Below are positions 34,216-47,143 of a stretch of DNA of 64,000 nt, in pieces; the first letter of the stretch is position 1; each line of letters starts with the position of its first letter. This stretch comes from Glossina fuscipes. Its lineage: Eukaryota > Arthropoda > Insecta > Diptera > Glossinidae. Below the pieces are notes generated by a model, which was not told where the DNA came from, ran no database searches, and was given only the letters and a program-made list of their open reading frames with translations. A program made the translations under genes and the position numbers. The stretch is taken from positions 1,651,413 through 1,715,412 of the forward strand of contig NW_023998457.1 in the NCBI RefSeq assembly GCF_014805625.2, written 5' to 3'.

Positions 34216-35529
34216 TTGCTTTTCCCTACATGCAACTGGAGCTATCAAAGGGAACTATATTTTTCAATTGTAGGCACTAGAAAATCGCCGGAATTGAGGA
34301 TCGGTTTCAGAACTAGCCTTATCTTTAGTCTCCTTCAAATTGAAAATAGCTTCGGCGAGGACTGCCTGAAGGGGAATGGAATAAATATTACAATTCGGAC
34401 AAACGTAATAAAGATTTACAATACATACATTCAATCGCGTAACATTTACTTTGCACAAAACAGAAAAAAAAAAAGCAAAGAAAAGTTGAATAGTTTTTTA
34501 CACTTTCAAAACAATAATATTTAATTAAATTCATGTAAAAAAATGCACACTTTAAAGTCTGTGTTTTCATAATATAATAGCGTTATATAAAAATATATAG
34601 CAACGAAAATTCGCTTCATCACCATTTCCAAACCACTATATAGATGTTTTTGTAAATATGGTTGAATGTTTACTAAATATTCTTAGAAATAAAGAACATT
34701 TGACTACATATTGTAGGCGTTAATGTAATATAATGAATATATAGCATTCGCTTGTGCTTAACTCGTACACATGGCTGTCATACAAATGAAATGAAAATTA
34801 AAAGCACTAAACAAAATTTTAATTAATTATTTTTCGAATATTTTCAGAGGAGTCAACGGATTTTTAAGAATGTGTTTAAAAAAAAAAGTACACAAAGATA
34901 TTGAGTCAATTAAGTTGAACGTTTCGTTCTTACCATTCTTAAAATGATTAGCGTTTGCTTCGTCGTTTATAATGGAAATAGAATCGCATCAAGTGTACTA
35001 ATGACTATGTCCAGATAATGTGCTGCGGTCTCATAACCTTTAGGCACTTAAACTTAAAGGAAAAAAAATTTTTTTTTTTAAAGTGTATTTTAAATATTTT
35101 TACTTAAACGTAAGCAGGATAATGCGAAAACATTTAAGCAGTGAAAAAGTTGGGTAATATTTTCCCATAGGGATATTTGATAATAATTATAGCGAAACAT
35201 TTCCAGGATAATGATTTATTCACTCAATCATCAAGGTTCCAAACAGGTAATCACCTCATGTTGACATGATGTCCATTATTTGCAATTTTCAAAGGACGGA
35301 GTGGATTAGTCTTCTGATTAGAAAAACTTTAGAAGCCCTGCCTAGTCTCTCGGGATAATCTCGGGAGCGTCTTGCATTTGATTAAAACGTTTTGCAATTC
35401 ATTTTCAATATCGATCTTTTCCTAGGACATATTCTGAAACCCTGAATTTTCGATTCGTTGTTATCTCTTTGAAAATATTTTCAAGTATATGGAGACACGT
35501 CCCACGGCATTTTACACACTACACCATAC
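34216..35529. other. Gene-free AT-rich spacer
   Basis: No supported gene. The open stretches at 34213-34570 overlap on both strands, are low in complexity and have no recognisable domain. Confidence 0.3.
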
Positions 35530-35830
35530 CGCAATTTATTCATCCAATGACTTTTGAAAATAAGATGTTGTATGAGAAGTATTCGAAAAAGTGGTCCTTT
35601 CCGCACCATTTTCAACGTCGTTCGTTCTTCCACATTTCATCAAAATATCTCAAAAATTACGGCTCGTAGGTTAGAGACAAGAAACAAGACGGACAGATGG
35701 ACAGACAAGCATAAATCGATTTATAAACTGGCAGTGAATCGATAAGTCTAATAAAAGGTGAGTTTTTTTCAAGTTCTTGCGAGTTTTGCATACTCCCATA
35801 AAAATTTAATTTACCATTGTACAATAAATG
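35530..35830 (-). repeat. Family-A repeat fragment
   Basis: Antisense fragment with GTTGTATGAGAAGTATTCGA and a CACATTTCATCAAAATATCT block, then GACGGACAGATGGACAGACA. Confidence 0.55.
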
Positions 35831-36299
35831 ATCTAAGTACGACATGGAGTTGCATGAATATTTTCTTGAAATTTCGAATTTAACCTCAATTTTCGTTTAA
35901 TAAAAAAAACTTTTACTTGACTCAAAACATTTTTTTTTCGAATTTGTCCTTGGCGGGGTATTCTACACGAGTACCGTTTTCACATTTCTGATAAAGAGGT
36001 CTATGTTAGAAACAAATTTAAGATATAGAATAACCTGTAATCTGAATTTTGTATATTTACAATATCAAGAGATAGACAAACGTATGGAATTTGCAGTACT
36101 TATTAAGGGCCTTTTTACGTATAATTCTTGATTAGAATACGGAGTGAAAAAGATGTGGTGTTTACATGCAATCCCTACCGCAATCTAAAAAGTCCATTAT
36201 ATTCGGAGCTATAAAATTAATACACTGTTAATGCACAATTTTTAGTTTTGTTATAGAACACAAAAATTATATCTTGTTGCTATGTAAAGGAGTATTTCT

Positions 36300-37082
36300 C
36301 GTGTGTGAACTTATGTGGAAGCGGGCCCAAAATACAACCTAATGTAGTACAAGTTCTATTCTTAAATAGAGAAGGATTCAAAAATAGGCGTAGATGGTCC
36401 CAATTTTCTACAGTTCATTTTTGCATGAAATTACTATCATGGATCAATTTTGATCAGCACATATTAAAACTTAAACTTTTCTGCTTTATCAACGGGCCAA
36501 TTTTCGTAAAAATAGGTAGGATCCAAAAAGTAAGCTGAAATGCTCCAACTTTGGAACAGTTAATTTTTTTTATGGTAGATTACTGTTATGATATAATTTT
36601 CTTCATTGAAAATTTTACTTTTTGTCCTATGAACTTCAGTTTTCGCTGTATGAAAATTGCCCCAGCTGGTTCAAAGCTTTCGTAAAAATTTAGAGTGCCG
36701 AAATAATAATACTGAGCCACCTTTGCAATGAAATTTTGAAAGTTGCAATTTTTTTTTTATATAACGACTTTCCAGAATAGAGCGCTATATGGGGAGTTGT
36801 CGAAAAAGTGGAGATATTCGGACCATTTTCAATAGCGATTGTTCTTAGGTCAAAACACGTCACTGTACCAAATTTCATCAAAATATCTCAAAATTTGCGA
36901 AATTGTTGCTTCTACACAAATTTACATGGACTGATATCAGATGGACCGATCAGCTTAGATAGGCTTATATTGATTTAGAAAATGATTCTGAATCAATCGG
37001 TTTAATAAGAGGTGGGTCTATCTTAATCCCTTCTGCACTAACTTAACGTACCCTGTATCACAGTTGGTGTAGGGTATGAATA
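36300..37082 (-). repeat. Family-A repeat copy
   Basis: Antisense copy. The best-matched part (36650-37082) has CTATATGGGGAGTTGTCGAA, ACCAAATTTCATCAAAATAT, TGAATCAATCGGTTTAATAA and the end GGTGTAGGGTATGAA. The 5' part is more diverged. Confidence 0.6.
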
Positions 37083-38914
37083 TTATATCGAAATATTGAT
37101 GTCAATAGAGGGGTACGAGACATTCCAACGGAAAGTCGCACTGAAAATAGGTTCCGGCGTAAGCCTTGTTCAGTTTACAGTTAAATTTTAAGGATTGCTT
37201 CCTAATATAATTAAATATGTTTACCAATAAAACGGTCGAGGGCAAGGTAATACATTCAAGGTATGGTCCACTGTTACCCACTTTTCTCTTCTCTCTGACA
37301 GACTGTGAATTTGGTGTTGTTTTCTGAAGCTCTCTAGAAATCAACCTATTCTTTGGTAAAGTCACAAACCTGGGAACGCTGCTAAGAGGGACCATAAGTT
37401 TCGGCAATTAAATGGCGAAATTTGCTATGTAGAGTTATATTGGAATATAATTTTGTTATATCTTCCAACGTATCGTGATCGTTACCTCTTTCAAGCTCCG
37501 CTTAATTACAACATTTGTTGTTAGCAACGTTTCTTGGACTGGTTTGGCTGGGTTGATAAGCTTGTGTTATGGTAATTTATTCGAATTCGAATAAATTGTG
37601 AAAAACGGATATTAGACTTCGCTGTTGATGTTGGTGGCTGCGAATTTGGCTGATTACAGTGAGCCTACCTTTTTTTTGCTTTTGCGTCGCCCTTTAACGT
37701 CTTTCGGCTTCCAATTCAAACTTGGGTGTGAAGTCTTTGTCTCTAAGTCATTCTCCTGCCCTCTAAATGAATTGTCGTCATTATGTTTTCAAGGTTCCTT
37801 GGATCGTTTTCTATTTGTAATGCTTCTCTTTCTTTCAAGCCATCTATGGGTTAATAGCCTTCCATATCAAGATCACGTATCGACCATTTGCATCATAGTT
37901 TTTCTTGGAGTTAACCAAGAAATCTATTAGATTCCGAATATAAAATAATTCGATAAAAGAAAAGTTCGAAAAAGCTTGATTACATAGTTATAATATAACA
38001 CGAAAAGATGGACCTATCGTTGTTAGACCATAGGTTAAATAACAAGGGATCAAACGGAGTTTCACTTTGTTAAGTTTCGTTTGATGCAAACTATATCTTC
38101 AACATCGCAGAATATCGTCGACATAATCGTTTAGAAAGTCCCGACCAAAAAGCCAGCATTCAAAAATTGAATTACGAGTCTATCGCTTTTCGTAGAAAGA
38201 TCAGGTCCCAGCCAGTGCCAACAGATTATTCATAAAACCTTCTTGCTTGGCTTCGCACTCATCCAAAATCCTTATTGATTGTTTTTAAATCTAACGTAGA
38301 TCTCAAATTTTTTTTTCTCCACTTTGAGATTGAAAGAACTAACTTAATGAGAAATGTGTCATATAACGATCTCAAAATTCAGCTGAATTTTTTATGCACG
38401 ACGACAAAAAAGTATAATGAATATAGAGCACTTGAAAGCAATTGTTTGGGAAATCCCTCTTTAGTTCATGTTTTTTCCGTTAGAGGCGCTTAGCATATAC
38501 TTAGTTACGTCCTCTATTGCAAATCTCTCAGAACATAATTGTAAAGGCAAAAAGTATATATTTTTTAAGGCTCTCCAAAGCATTTGATAAATCTAATATA
38601 CTTTCCATGGTTGATAAAAAAACTATTCAATATTTGTATTTCAAATAAACTAAGCAATCATTTGTTTAGATGCACTTTATAGTAAAGGAAAAAAAGTGAA
38701 AGAAAAAAAAACCACTTGTAAATTTTCCAGAGACTAAATCATAACGTGCATGTTTGATTCAATAATTTGATCGTTACTTTTTCAATTATAAACTATGTCT
38801 GTCTAATAAGCTAATAAAGGGCTTATAGGGCAAAGAAAAGGACATAAGACATTTGACCCGTACTGGGATAGTTATTTAATAGATCCATTAACATCTGGTT
38901 TTTACGGCTCTCTA

Positions 38915-38945
<31 letters not shown>

Positions 38946-41359
38946 ATTTCCACCCTTCTATACATGGCTAACATTTGATAGAATCTTCCCTTCCATCGAC
39001 TCCACGAAACTCAACAACTATTATAGTGAAACTTTTTGAAGTTGATATTATGAAGGGACGGACGTATTCTTGCTTTTTGATTTGCAAATTTATGTGGAGA
39101 CCTTTTTTCACGATTACCAAGCCGTTACGAATGGAAAGACAAAATAAATATACATTACGGTAAAAAGTAAATAATATAAAATAGAAAAAAAAAAAAAATT
39201 AAATAAAAAAAAAATGTAATAAGTGAAGGCATGAAGCCAAAGATAATGTAAACGAACATTGTGGTTATCGATGAATGATTATCTTGTTTGGCAGACGAAC
39301 CGATACACAGACGACAGACGTGGAGTAAACGAGGCAGACAAGAAAGAATACGTACTAGAGATAGGCCTCTTGCACTATAAGGCACGTACTAGCGTAACAT
39401 ACATCTACACATTCTTACATATAAGCAGATTTGAAAACTCATACGTCTACGTGTACGTAATACACGTAACATACATGTACGTGCGTGTACGTATATATAT
39501 ATATATGAAAATGATCATTATGATGATGATGACGGTCTTAATGGGGGTAAAATACTGTTTGAATGACTGTGGCTGCTTTGCTCTTTAATGCATTTGGATT
39601 TGGTTTTTTTTTTTTGTTTTTTTTTTGTTTTTGTATATAAGTAGAAAATCCACTGTTTGCTGCTTTCTACCGCGCTGCAGCTAACGTTGTCGTTATTTTG
39701 GTCTATTTCCATGTTGGTCTCAGCTGTTTAGGTTATTTACTAATATTCAACCACTTGGACAAGTCGTTGTTTCTTGCGTGTGCCTTGTGTTGTGTGTTCT
39801 TCTGATTTATTTTAATTTAAAACATTTTTGTAAAATACTCTTGTTCTTCTTCTTCTTTTCATTTTTTCATTTACTTTCCAATATGGAATACCAAACGGAT
39901 TCTAAATGCTCTTCGTTTGTTTTTTTTCTATTTTTTTTTATTGTTTTATTAATTTAGTTAAAAGTGTCGGTTAAGCAAGTATGTTATAAAAACCTAAAAA
40001 CATAGGTACAAACAAAGAGACGCATGCATACACACAAACATACACACACACACACATGTGCATACATCCATATGCGTATGCATGTATACCTTTGTGTGGG
40101 TATGTGTTGTGTATTACGGAAGTACGTAAATGCAATAGTATTTTGTTGTACGCGCGCGTTGTTTCCTAAGTCAAAGTGTATTTGATATATGTAGCGTCAA
40201 GCATTGACATCGTCTATGTCATTATAAGATTCGTAATTCAGACGTCAAGAAATCAATTAAATTACAAATCAAATTGAAGATGTTGTTGTAAATTTATTAG
40301 TAAACTATATAAATAGTGATGGCTTTCTCTAAACAAATCGATAAAGTTTTATATAAATTTGTGGAATTTCTATCTGATTGACAAATGGAAAAAAAAACCA
40401 TTCTATGAAATGTTGAAACAAATTAATAACTAAAACGTAAATAAACTAAAGCTAACCTAAAAAGCAAAAAGAGGAATAAAAAAAGAAGACCACTTAAGGG
40501 GTCAGTGGAGTTTATAATATCTTTTCTTAAAAAAAAAAAAAAAAAAAAAATTAAAAATAAATTAACACTGACTAAATGGAATTTAATTACATTTATGCAA
40601 AAAGTTTTATTGCAAAAAAAATTAAAGGATAATAATACGACTTTTTGTAATGATGCGGATAAACGTCTAAGGTTGAATGCAAGAAAGCTAAAAGCTTGGA
40701 AAATTTCTTGCAAAACAGTGAAAAGCCCCTTAGACTTAGAACTAAGGATATTTGAGTAGAAGACACGGACAATTCTACTTCTTGTTCTCCAAGAATTATC
40801 TGTTATTGGTTCGCTGAGTTGATTAAAAAAATCGTGCATCGTATATCGTATCGCATATATCGTAGATTTGAGAAAAGACTTGTCCACATTTTGCCAAGTC
40901 TTTATAGGTAATAAGTGAAGTTCAAATAATATTCGTACAGTTGTATATGGGCTTTTGTGGGGTGAAAAATTTATATGCAAAATTTTGGTAACTTTCGAAT
41001 TTAACCTAACAAGAATGATCTAAAGAAATTTGGTACTAAGCAAATTCTTTCAGAAGAGGTAATGAATTCACAGATTCCTTATATGATTTTATGTGGGTTG
41101 CTATCGTGTAGGCCTAACTCCATAGCACTTGATTGCACACGAGTTATTTTGAAAATCGATAACCGACGCATCCTAGCGGTGGGACAACCACGACTGAAAG
41201 AAGCTACTGCTTCTGAGGTACCGAAACAGAAAGTGGATATGAGTCGCGGCCTCTCTGAAAAGCACAGCCACCATGATACTCCTCAAAGGGCCGTAGCTAG
41301 TAGTTAGGTGAAAACACATTCATTCTTATAGTCAGATGGGTAGTTTATCTTCATACCGT
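37083..41359. other. Gene-free region with simple repeats
   Basis: No gene that I can support in about 4.3 kb. It holds a (TC)n tract at 38910-38945, a (CA)n tract near 40030-40056, poly-T and poly-A runs (39606-39632, 40528-40550), and TA/CG-rich ACGT-containing motifs near 39400-39500 (repeated TACGTGTACGT). The 101-codon frames at 37102-37407 and 37625-37930 lack recognisable domains. The 185-codon minus-strand frame at 40423-40980 is inflated by a homopolymer run (F-rich) and is not convincing. Confidence 0.4.
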
Positions 41360-41880
41360 GAGCAGTCCTACTTTCCGGCAACCTGACCCCCGTGGATGTC
41401 GATTAACTTCATGACTTATCATTCTATTACAGAACTTAGATATTGCTGGACTGTTGTGAGCGATCTTTTACTGTACGCAGACGGAGGCACTCTTATCGTT
41501 GGATTATGTCACGGAAGGCCACCCAAACACTATCCTTTCACGAGGAAATAATGCTTCCAATGTTGTCATCACACAGCACGCACCTGACTGCCCCCCTGTC
41601 CTCTTAAATATCGCTGACCATCTTGCGTTTGATGAACCCCGAAAAATAGAACCAAAAGAGAGAAGAGAGCTTTTTTCCGATAAACCTCTTACGGTTCTAA
41701 GAAAAAAAATACGTCACCAGGCTATATAAAACAAATCTTAAACCCTTCTTTGCCGTTGCATTGTGCAGCTCTTGAAAGTGAGAGCCATAAAAAGCAACCG
41801 TCAACGTTTATAGGGTGGGTGTCGGTACGTTATCCAAAAGGATCCCATAGTTCAGTTCTCTAATGATATCCCCTTTCTAA
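41360..41880 (+). repeat. Long dispersed repeat, copy 2 (pair with 9460-9960)
   Basis: Same order and orientation as 9460-9960, with many substitutions and small indels. An open frame of 76 codons (41499-41729) runs through it, while the other copy is broken there, so any coding sense is lost or never existed. Upstream (41060-41307) is a further open stretch of 81 codons of no known family, possibly part of the same element. Confidence 0.6.
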
Positions 41881-42189
41881 TCGCAACGTATTTACCGACA
41901 GTTACACATATAGTTAGCCAAGACAAAATCAATGCCGTTACTCGCCGTTACTGAACAAATCTTTTTATATATTATGGAGTATGACCAAGCGAACTATATT
42001 TGATCATAATTGTGCATGGGATAAGCTTTTGTGTGGAATTGCACATTGGGTAAATAGCCTCCACAGCTTTGCTGAACTATACAGAAGATAAACCAGAAAA
42101 ATATATTACTTTAAGCAAATGTATATAAATAGTACTTGGTCTCAGCATTCTGTTCTACTTTTCTGATTTTAAAAATGCTTACAGCAGAT

Positions 42190-43060
42190 GAGAAGCGAAC
42201 GTTCGTAGATAAATCGTATTAGAAACGTCGCTAGATCACAGAGCTATGAGCAGAAGCAAATCGGATCAGTATTATACACAAATAACAGACATGGGAAAAG
42301 AAACCTACGAAAAAAGATCTATGATTAGACGTTGACTGTGTTAGAATCACCGATAGATGAGTAAAGAGTAAAGGAGTAAAGGTGAAATGTCTGCCGTTGG
42401 ACAACAATCGTATTCGAATCATTGACATATGATAAACGTGGGAGCAAATAAAATCCTTGTAAGCATCATCGAGGGATGATACACCTATAAGCAAAAACAT
42501 ATCGGATGAGTACGAGTGACGGCACACATAGGCGAAGACGAAAATTATACGAGAAGCATCGATTGGTGTAAAAGTAGGCACTCATCGTGTTAAAATCATC
42601 GAAAGATAAGACATAATGACAAACGCTCTGGTGAACACCACTCGAATCAGAATCATTGACAGATGGCAAGCATTGGAGCAAATGAGCATCGAGTCCAGAA
42701 TTGTCGACAAACGACAGGAAATGCATCATCAACAGATGACAGACCTAAAAAAACAGAATTATCGACATATACAAGCCTACGAGAGCCTAAATTAAAGCAA
42801 AGATTGATGAAAAACTTGCGAGTGAACTTAAATCGTGTCGACAGATGCCAGATGGCAGCCATACAGGAGCAGAGGCCCATCGTATCAAAACAAAAGACAT
42901 ATGAAAGATATATGAGTGAAAGTAAATCGTAATCAGGATTATCGACAGAAGGCAGGTATAGAAGCAAAGGTACATCGTATCAGAATTAAAGACTTACGAG
43001 GATAAATCAAGGAATTGAAATTATCGACAGAGGATAAATGGATAAATACCGCCATAATCA
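42190..43060. repeat. Degenerate ATCGACAGATG-type minisatellite
   Basis: About 870 bp of loosely tandem units (about 45-60 bp) with recurring pieces: AGAATTATCGACA or AGAATCATTGACAGATGGCA, GGAGCAAA, and ATCGTATCAGAAT. Because unit length is variable and stop codons are rare in it, several overlapping open frames of 60-116 codons appear on both strands. I treat these as artefacts. Confidence 0.6.
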
Positions 43061-43569
43061 CCGACTATTGCCTGCATTCCATGCCCTGGAAACTGGGCAA
43101 ATGCAAAATCTGGTATCTGTACTCGAAGTCAGTAGAAGCTTTAAATGGATCGGCTACTGAAAGCCAAAATCTACGAAATGAAATTTCACAAATAATTTCG
43201 TCTTTCTCGGATGGCGTTTTTCCTGTAAAAAACGTTTATTCATATGGGGAGCTCGAAATTCTTCTGCTCTTTTTTGAAAATACAAAAAAAAATTCCATTT
43301 TTTTTATTACACAACATTACGGATTGTGCAGCTTTCCTAAATCCCGAAACAGTTTTCAGCTTTGACCTTAGGTTACGACACTGTGCTCGACAAGCGTGTC
43401 AGTGAAACTGGATTGCTTCACACAATGCAATAATTTATCGTAGCTCTCATCGTTTTCAACAAATACTTTTCGCATAATTTAGTTTATTAGTTTATTTTTA
43501 GTCTTCTTTTCGGACCTTCTTTACGCTGCTCACTACTTTCGATTAATACTTTCATTGCGGAGGCAAACA

Positions 43570-43750
43570 TCTGCAAACAGCATTTCTGAGATATTCGTTA
43601 CAGAATCGTACATAGACGAAATATATATCACCATGTATATATATATGTACAATATACGAGGGAGGGGGCAAACAGCAATTCTCAGATATTCGTTACAAAA
43701 TCACATATAGACGTAATATACATCTCCCTATATATATATATATGTATATA
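43570..43750. repeat. 96-bp tandem duplication
   Basis: GCAAACAGCATTTCTGAGAT and ATTCGTTACA recur 96 bp later as GGCAAACAGCAATTCTCAGA and TATTCGTTACA. Each copy is followed by a (TA)n tract. Confidence 0.8.
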
Positions 43751-44056
43751 TACGAGAGCTTGACTAAAAAAATCGCTATATTGTTGATTATATTACGCTT
43801 TTCCGCTATGGCATACAACGCACGCGGCGAATAGAGTTTCAAAATAAGCGATGTTCTCTTATGAACGCAATCACAATGAAATCAATGAAAAACAAAAAAA
43901 GAAATAAATAAATGAAAAGGAAGCCTTTCATTAACTATTTCAGCAGTTCGGCGGAACTAATTTTAAAGATTGTCTGTCTGTAAACATTATATGCTCAATT
44001 CGCGAAAACGAATACATTTTATTCATCGAAATGAAATCTAAGGCCAACACGTTTCT

Positions 44057-44085
44057 CCCCCCCTCCCCCCAATCCACCCCCGCCC
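44057..44085 (-). other. G-quadruplex-forming motif
   Basis: The plus strand has C-runs of 7, 6, 5 and 3 within 29 bases, separated by loops of 1, 6 and 1 (44057-44063, 44065-44070, 44077-44081, 44083-44085). The minus strand therefore meets the G3+N1-7 rule for an intramolecular quadruplex. This is a sharp island of GC in A/T-rich DNA. Confidence 0.75.
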
Positions 44086-45953
44086 TCAGCGCACTGTACT
44101 TAAAACGCATTATTTGTAGATTATTGGTAATTAAAAATTCGAAATTAATGGACTATAGACAATTTGTTTTCTTTATTATTTTAAGCAGAAAATAATAAAT
44201 TAAAAAACGATTGATTATGTGGGAGAAAAGTAAGAAAGAATTCTAAAAATATGTCGATATATAAAACGAAGAAAAAGTAAAATTAGTGAAAATTAATTTT
44301 TATTTAGCTACGCGATTACCGCCCATATAAGCTCATATGTTTCTCTTTCCAACGGAAATTGAAAATTTTCAAAAAAAAAAAAAAAAGCAAAAATGAAGTT
44401 ATATACGATTTAAAACGAATCTTTAAATGCCTACACACTTGTGTCCCGTTTACAAGGACAATAAAATGGAAATGCCTTTATACGATATGTAGATTGTTTA
44501 TTGCAACTTGCACCTTTCCACTTTCTGGCGCATACGACATAGGGAACGTTTTATACATATCGTACATATCGTATATACCGATCATATACCGTATCAATGC
44601 AGATAAAATAACTTGAAAATGTACTTTTACGATATATAGCATATTGATATATATATATCTACGCCATATTGATCACACGTCGTATCATATGTATCGTACA
44701 CGGTATATGTCGAGAATGCCTTGTATCATATATACGGCATTATACGCCCTACATATACGCCCTACAAATTTGCAGCTAAAGGTAACGATGGGACACTATC
44801 TACACGCTCCAGCAGATTGATATGGAAGTTTTTTTGGTTATTCAGGGGGACATCCGTCATCCGAAGGCAAAGAATCGCGATTCGCTACTCATTAGTCGTG
44901 GGTGCGTATCTCAAGTGCGGTAGAGTTCCTAAAAAAGCCGACAGCCTTGGATGCTGGTACTTTCGGACTTGAGTCTTTTATTAGAGAATTTATTTCTCTG
45001 CCTAAATAAATAGTAATAATAATAACATATAGGGAGATATTCCTCTTTTAGAAAAATGTAAAATTCTAATCTAAACTTCTTTACATTAAACGGTTTGCAA
45101 AATTGCGTTATTGTTGGGGTTCTTTGGTAGGTATGAACGAGCACAAGAGCTGATAGGGATAAGAAAAAAAAATGTTGAGACCAGGCATGATTTTTCGAGG
45201 AAAGCTTTAAAACCATAATCGTGTTTTCAGATAACATCGGGTATAGCCTGCCCCAATTCAAGCACTAATCAAGTTCTTCCTCATTCATATGCTATATATC
45301 CCGCTTATAATTCGTATCATAGATGGATATCATCATATGTTCAAAATTGTTGTTTGTTTAAACTCAACTCGTACGCATCACGAAAGTTTATATATCTTAT
45401 ATGTTGTATGTGCTGATGGTCAAAATAACACAATAACAATAATGTGTATACATTCCAAGAGACAAGTAAGCCGTCAAGCAGAGAAACGTAAATAGCTCGT
45501 TTAGTGACTATTGCTTCACAGACTATACCAATCAATCGATACGTATTACAGAAACTGTTTGCCACTGTTATTTGTATGTATTTTTTTTGTGTTCCATTCA
45601 CCTAATGATTATTGTTCTAATATTCTGAGAAGGAGAACAACAGCAATTCATACTAAGCAGCGTTCGCAAACACACGTGAATTGGAATAAAAAAGAAAACA
45701 ACCAAAAAAAAAAAAAAAAAAAGCGGGTGATATTAATTACAACAAAAGAAAATAATTATAACCAAAAAAAAAAGAAAAAAGAAAAAAAAAGGAAAATAGA
45801 AAAATTAAGAATAGAAAATGAATTTTTTCTTTTTTTCGCAGAAATTTTGAAAAACAAAAAAAATCGAAATAGAAACAAATCAAGCTTAAAGATTAACTAA
45901 TTAAAGTTTTATTACTCTGCCTGTTATAATGTAATTAAATAACATAACATGTC

Positions 45954-46167
45954 ATGTATTGGTTGGATGGTTTTACATTAGATGACAATTTAATTACAAG
46001 TTCATTAGCAACAATCGATAGTAATGATGAACAAAGTGATAATAATCGCCGTAAGTCTGGAGCATCTGCATCATCATCAACATCGATGGGAGTATTTCGT
46101 TCCACACATCGTCGCGATTACAGCAATAACAGCAATACCAACAGATTAACAAATACAACTAAAGCAA
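45954..46167 (+). CDS. Possible first coding exon of an unidentified gene
   Basis: An ATG at 45954 follows an in-frame TAA three codons upstream. The reading is polar, rich in Ser, Asn and Asp (DSNDEQSDNNRRKSGASASS), as in many fly regulatory proteins. It reaches an exact donor, AAAGCAA then GTAAGT at 46168, in phase 1. Past the donor the frame runs into lysine-rich low complexity and a stop at 46229. An acceptor-like TTTTTTTCGCAG at 45831-45842 may begin the 5' UTR part. I found no certain partner exon. The phase would permit joining to a TAG acceptor at 57943-57945, but nothing else supports that. The N-terminus of a long gene with big introns is the likeliest reading; a chance frame is possible. 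Confidence 0.4.
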
Positions 46168-46714
46168 GTAAGTTGCTTAAGTGGGCATTTTTAAGAATTA
46201 ATAATAAATGTTGCTTAAAAAAAAAATAAAAAAATACAGGTGCAAAGACTGCTCTTTTCCATTATAATTAACAAGTTTATTGCAACGCTTTAACTCAGTT
46301 GAAAATCAAATAAATGTTTAATTAAAATGCGCGAATATCGTTTCCGCTTACATTTCATTTTCCAAGAAATGCTTTTCAATTAAATGCAACATTTTACTCT
46401 GATTGGTGTTAAATATCCATTAAAAAATTAATAAAGTACGCAAAAAAAAAACAAAGCAAAGTTTCTTCTTTTTTTTTTTTTCCTTTTTTTGTAAATACTT
46501 GCACAAAATAAATATTTTCTTTATTTAATCAAAATGGTGTTTTATAACTTCAGAAAATAATAATATTGCGTATCGCGTATAAATTTTTTAAAGAAAATCG
46601 ATACGATAATAAACGTAAAATATTTAACAAAGTTTCGCAAATATCTAAAAAAATACACTTTTTTAAGGTTAAGTTTTTCTTCTGCAATCGTCGAAAGGTA
46701 GTCAGCGTTCATTT

Positions 46715-47040
46715 ACGTTAGTAACGACTATCAGATAAGGAAAAGAAGGAATTGCAGTTTAAAGTGTCTGTCTAGTGAGTGCCTGTAGTAAAATTTAATG
46801 CCTTTGACAAATGGGTTGTTTATGTGTGATCCGGTGCTCCCATGGTGTAAGGTAATCCCTATTAGCTAGTTACGTTGCTAACGACTATCAGATAAGGACA
46901 AGAAGGAATTGGAGATCAAAATGTTCGAAGAAAAAATTTTTCTCGTGGTTTAATATGAGCGTCTGTAGGAAAATTTAATGCCTTTGACAAACGGGTTATC
47001 TATGCGTGATCCGGTGCCCTTAGGAAGTAAGGTAACTTCT
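46715..47040. repeat. 157-bp tandem duplication
   Basis: Two adjacent copies begin ACGTTAGTAACGACTATCAG (46715) and ACGTTGCTAACGACTATCAG (46872). They share TTTAATGCCTTTGACAAA and GTGATCCGGTGC. Downstream at 47220-47400 is another looser duplication (GATAGATAGTGCGTGGGCC against GGTTGATAGTGGGTGGGCC). Confidence 0.8.
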
Positions 47041-47047
47041 ATTTACT

Positions 47048-47143
47048 ATGGACCCGCCAAAGCAACTGGAGTACGAGATTGATTTAAAGTGTTTGGCCAA
47101 TAAATCCATTCGGGGGAATGTCAACGCCTATCTTCATCTCTAA
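47048..47143 (+). pseudogene. Retroelement RNase H-like fragment (tentative)
   Basis: A 31-codon open piece contains LEYEIDLKCLANKSIRGN. It resembles the L-S-E-Y-D-I...Q-K-A-I-K-G pattern of Ty3/gypsy RNase H. There is no neighbouring reverse transcriptase or integrase in any frame that I can see. The resemblance is short and may be chance. Confidence 0.2.

Noticed and set aside
37625..37930. Possible retroelement coding remnant
   Set aside because: Neither strand gave a reading that I could tie to a reverse transcriptase, integrase or gag.
40030..40100. Z-DNA/CpG-like regulatory island
   Set aside because: It is a simple CA/CATA microsatellite without GC enrichment.
40423..40980. 185-codon open frame on the minus strand
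   Set aside because: It crosses a homopolymer run that yields a string of Phe, has no domain or start context, and another frame is equally open on the plus strand.
42231..42967. Overlapping 60-116 codon frames on both strands
   Set aside because: They arise from the degenerate tandem array and match nothing.
45511..45900. 129-codon lysine-rich frame
   Set aside because: It is driven by A-rich low-complexity sequence.
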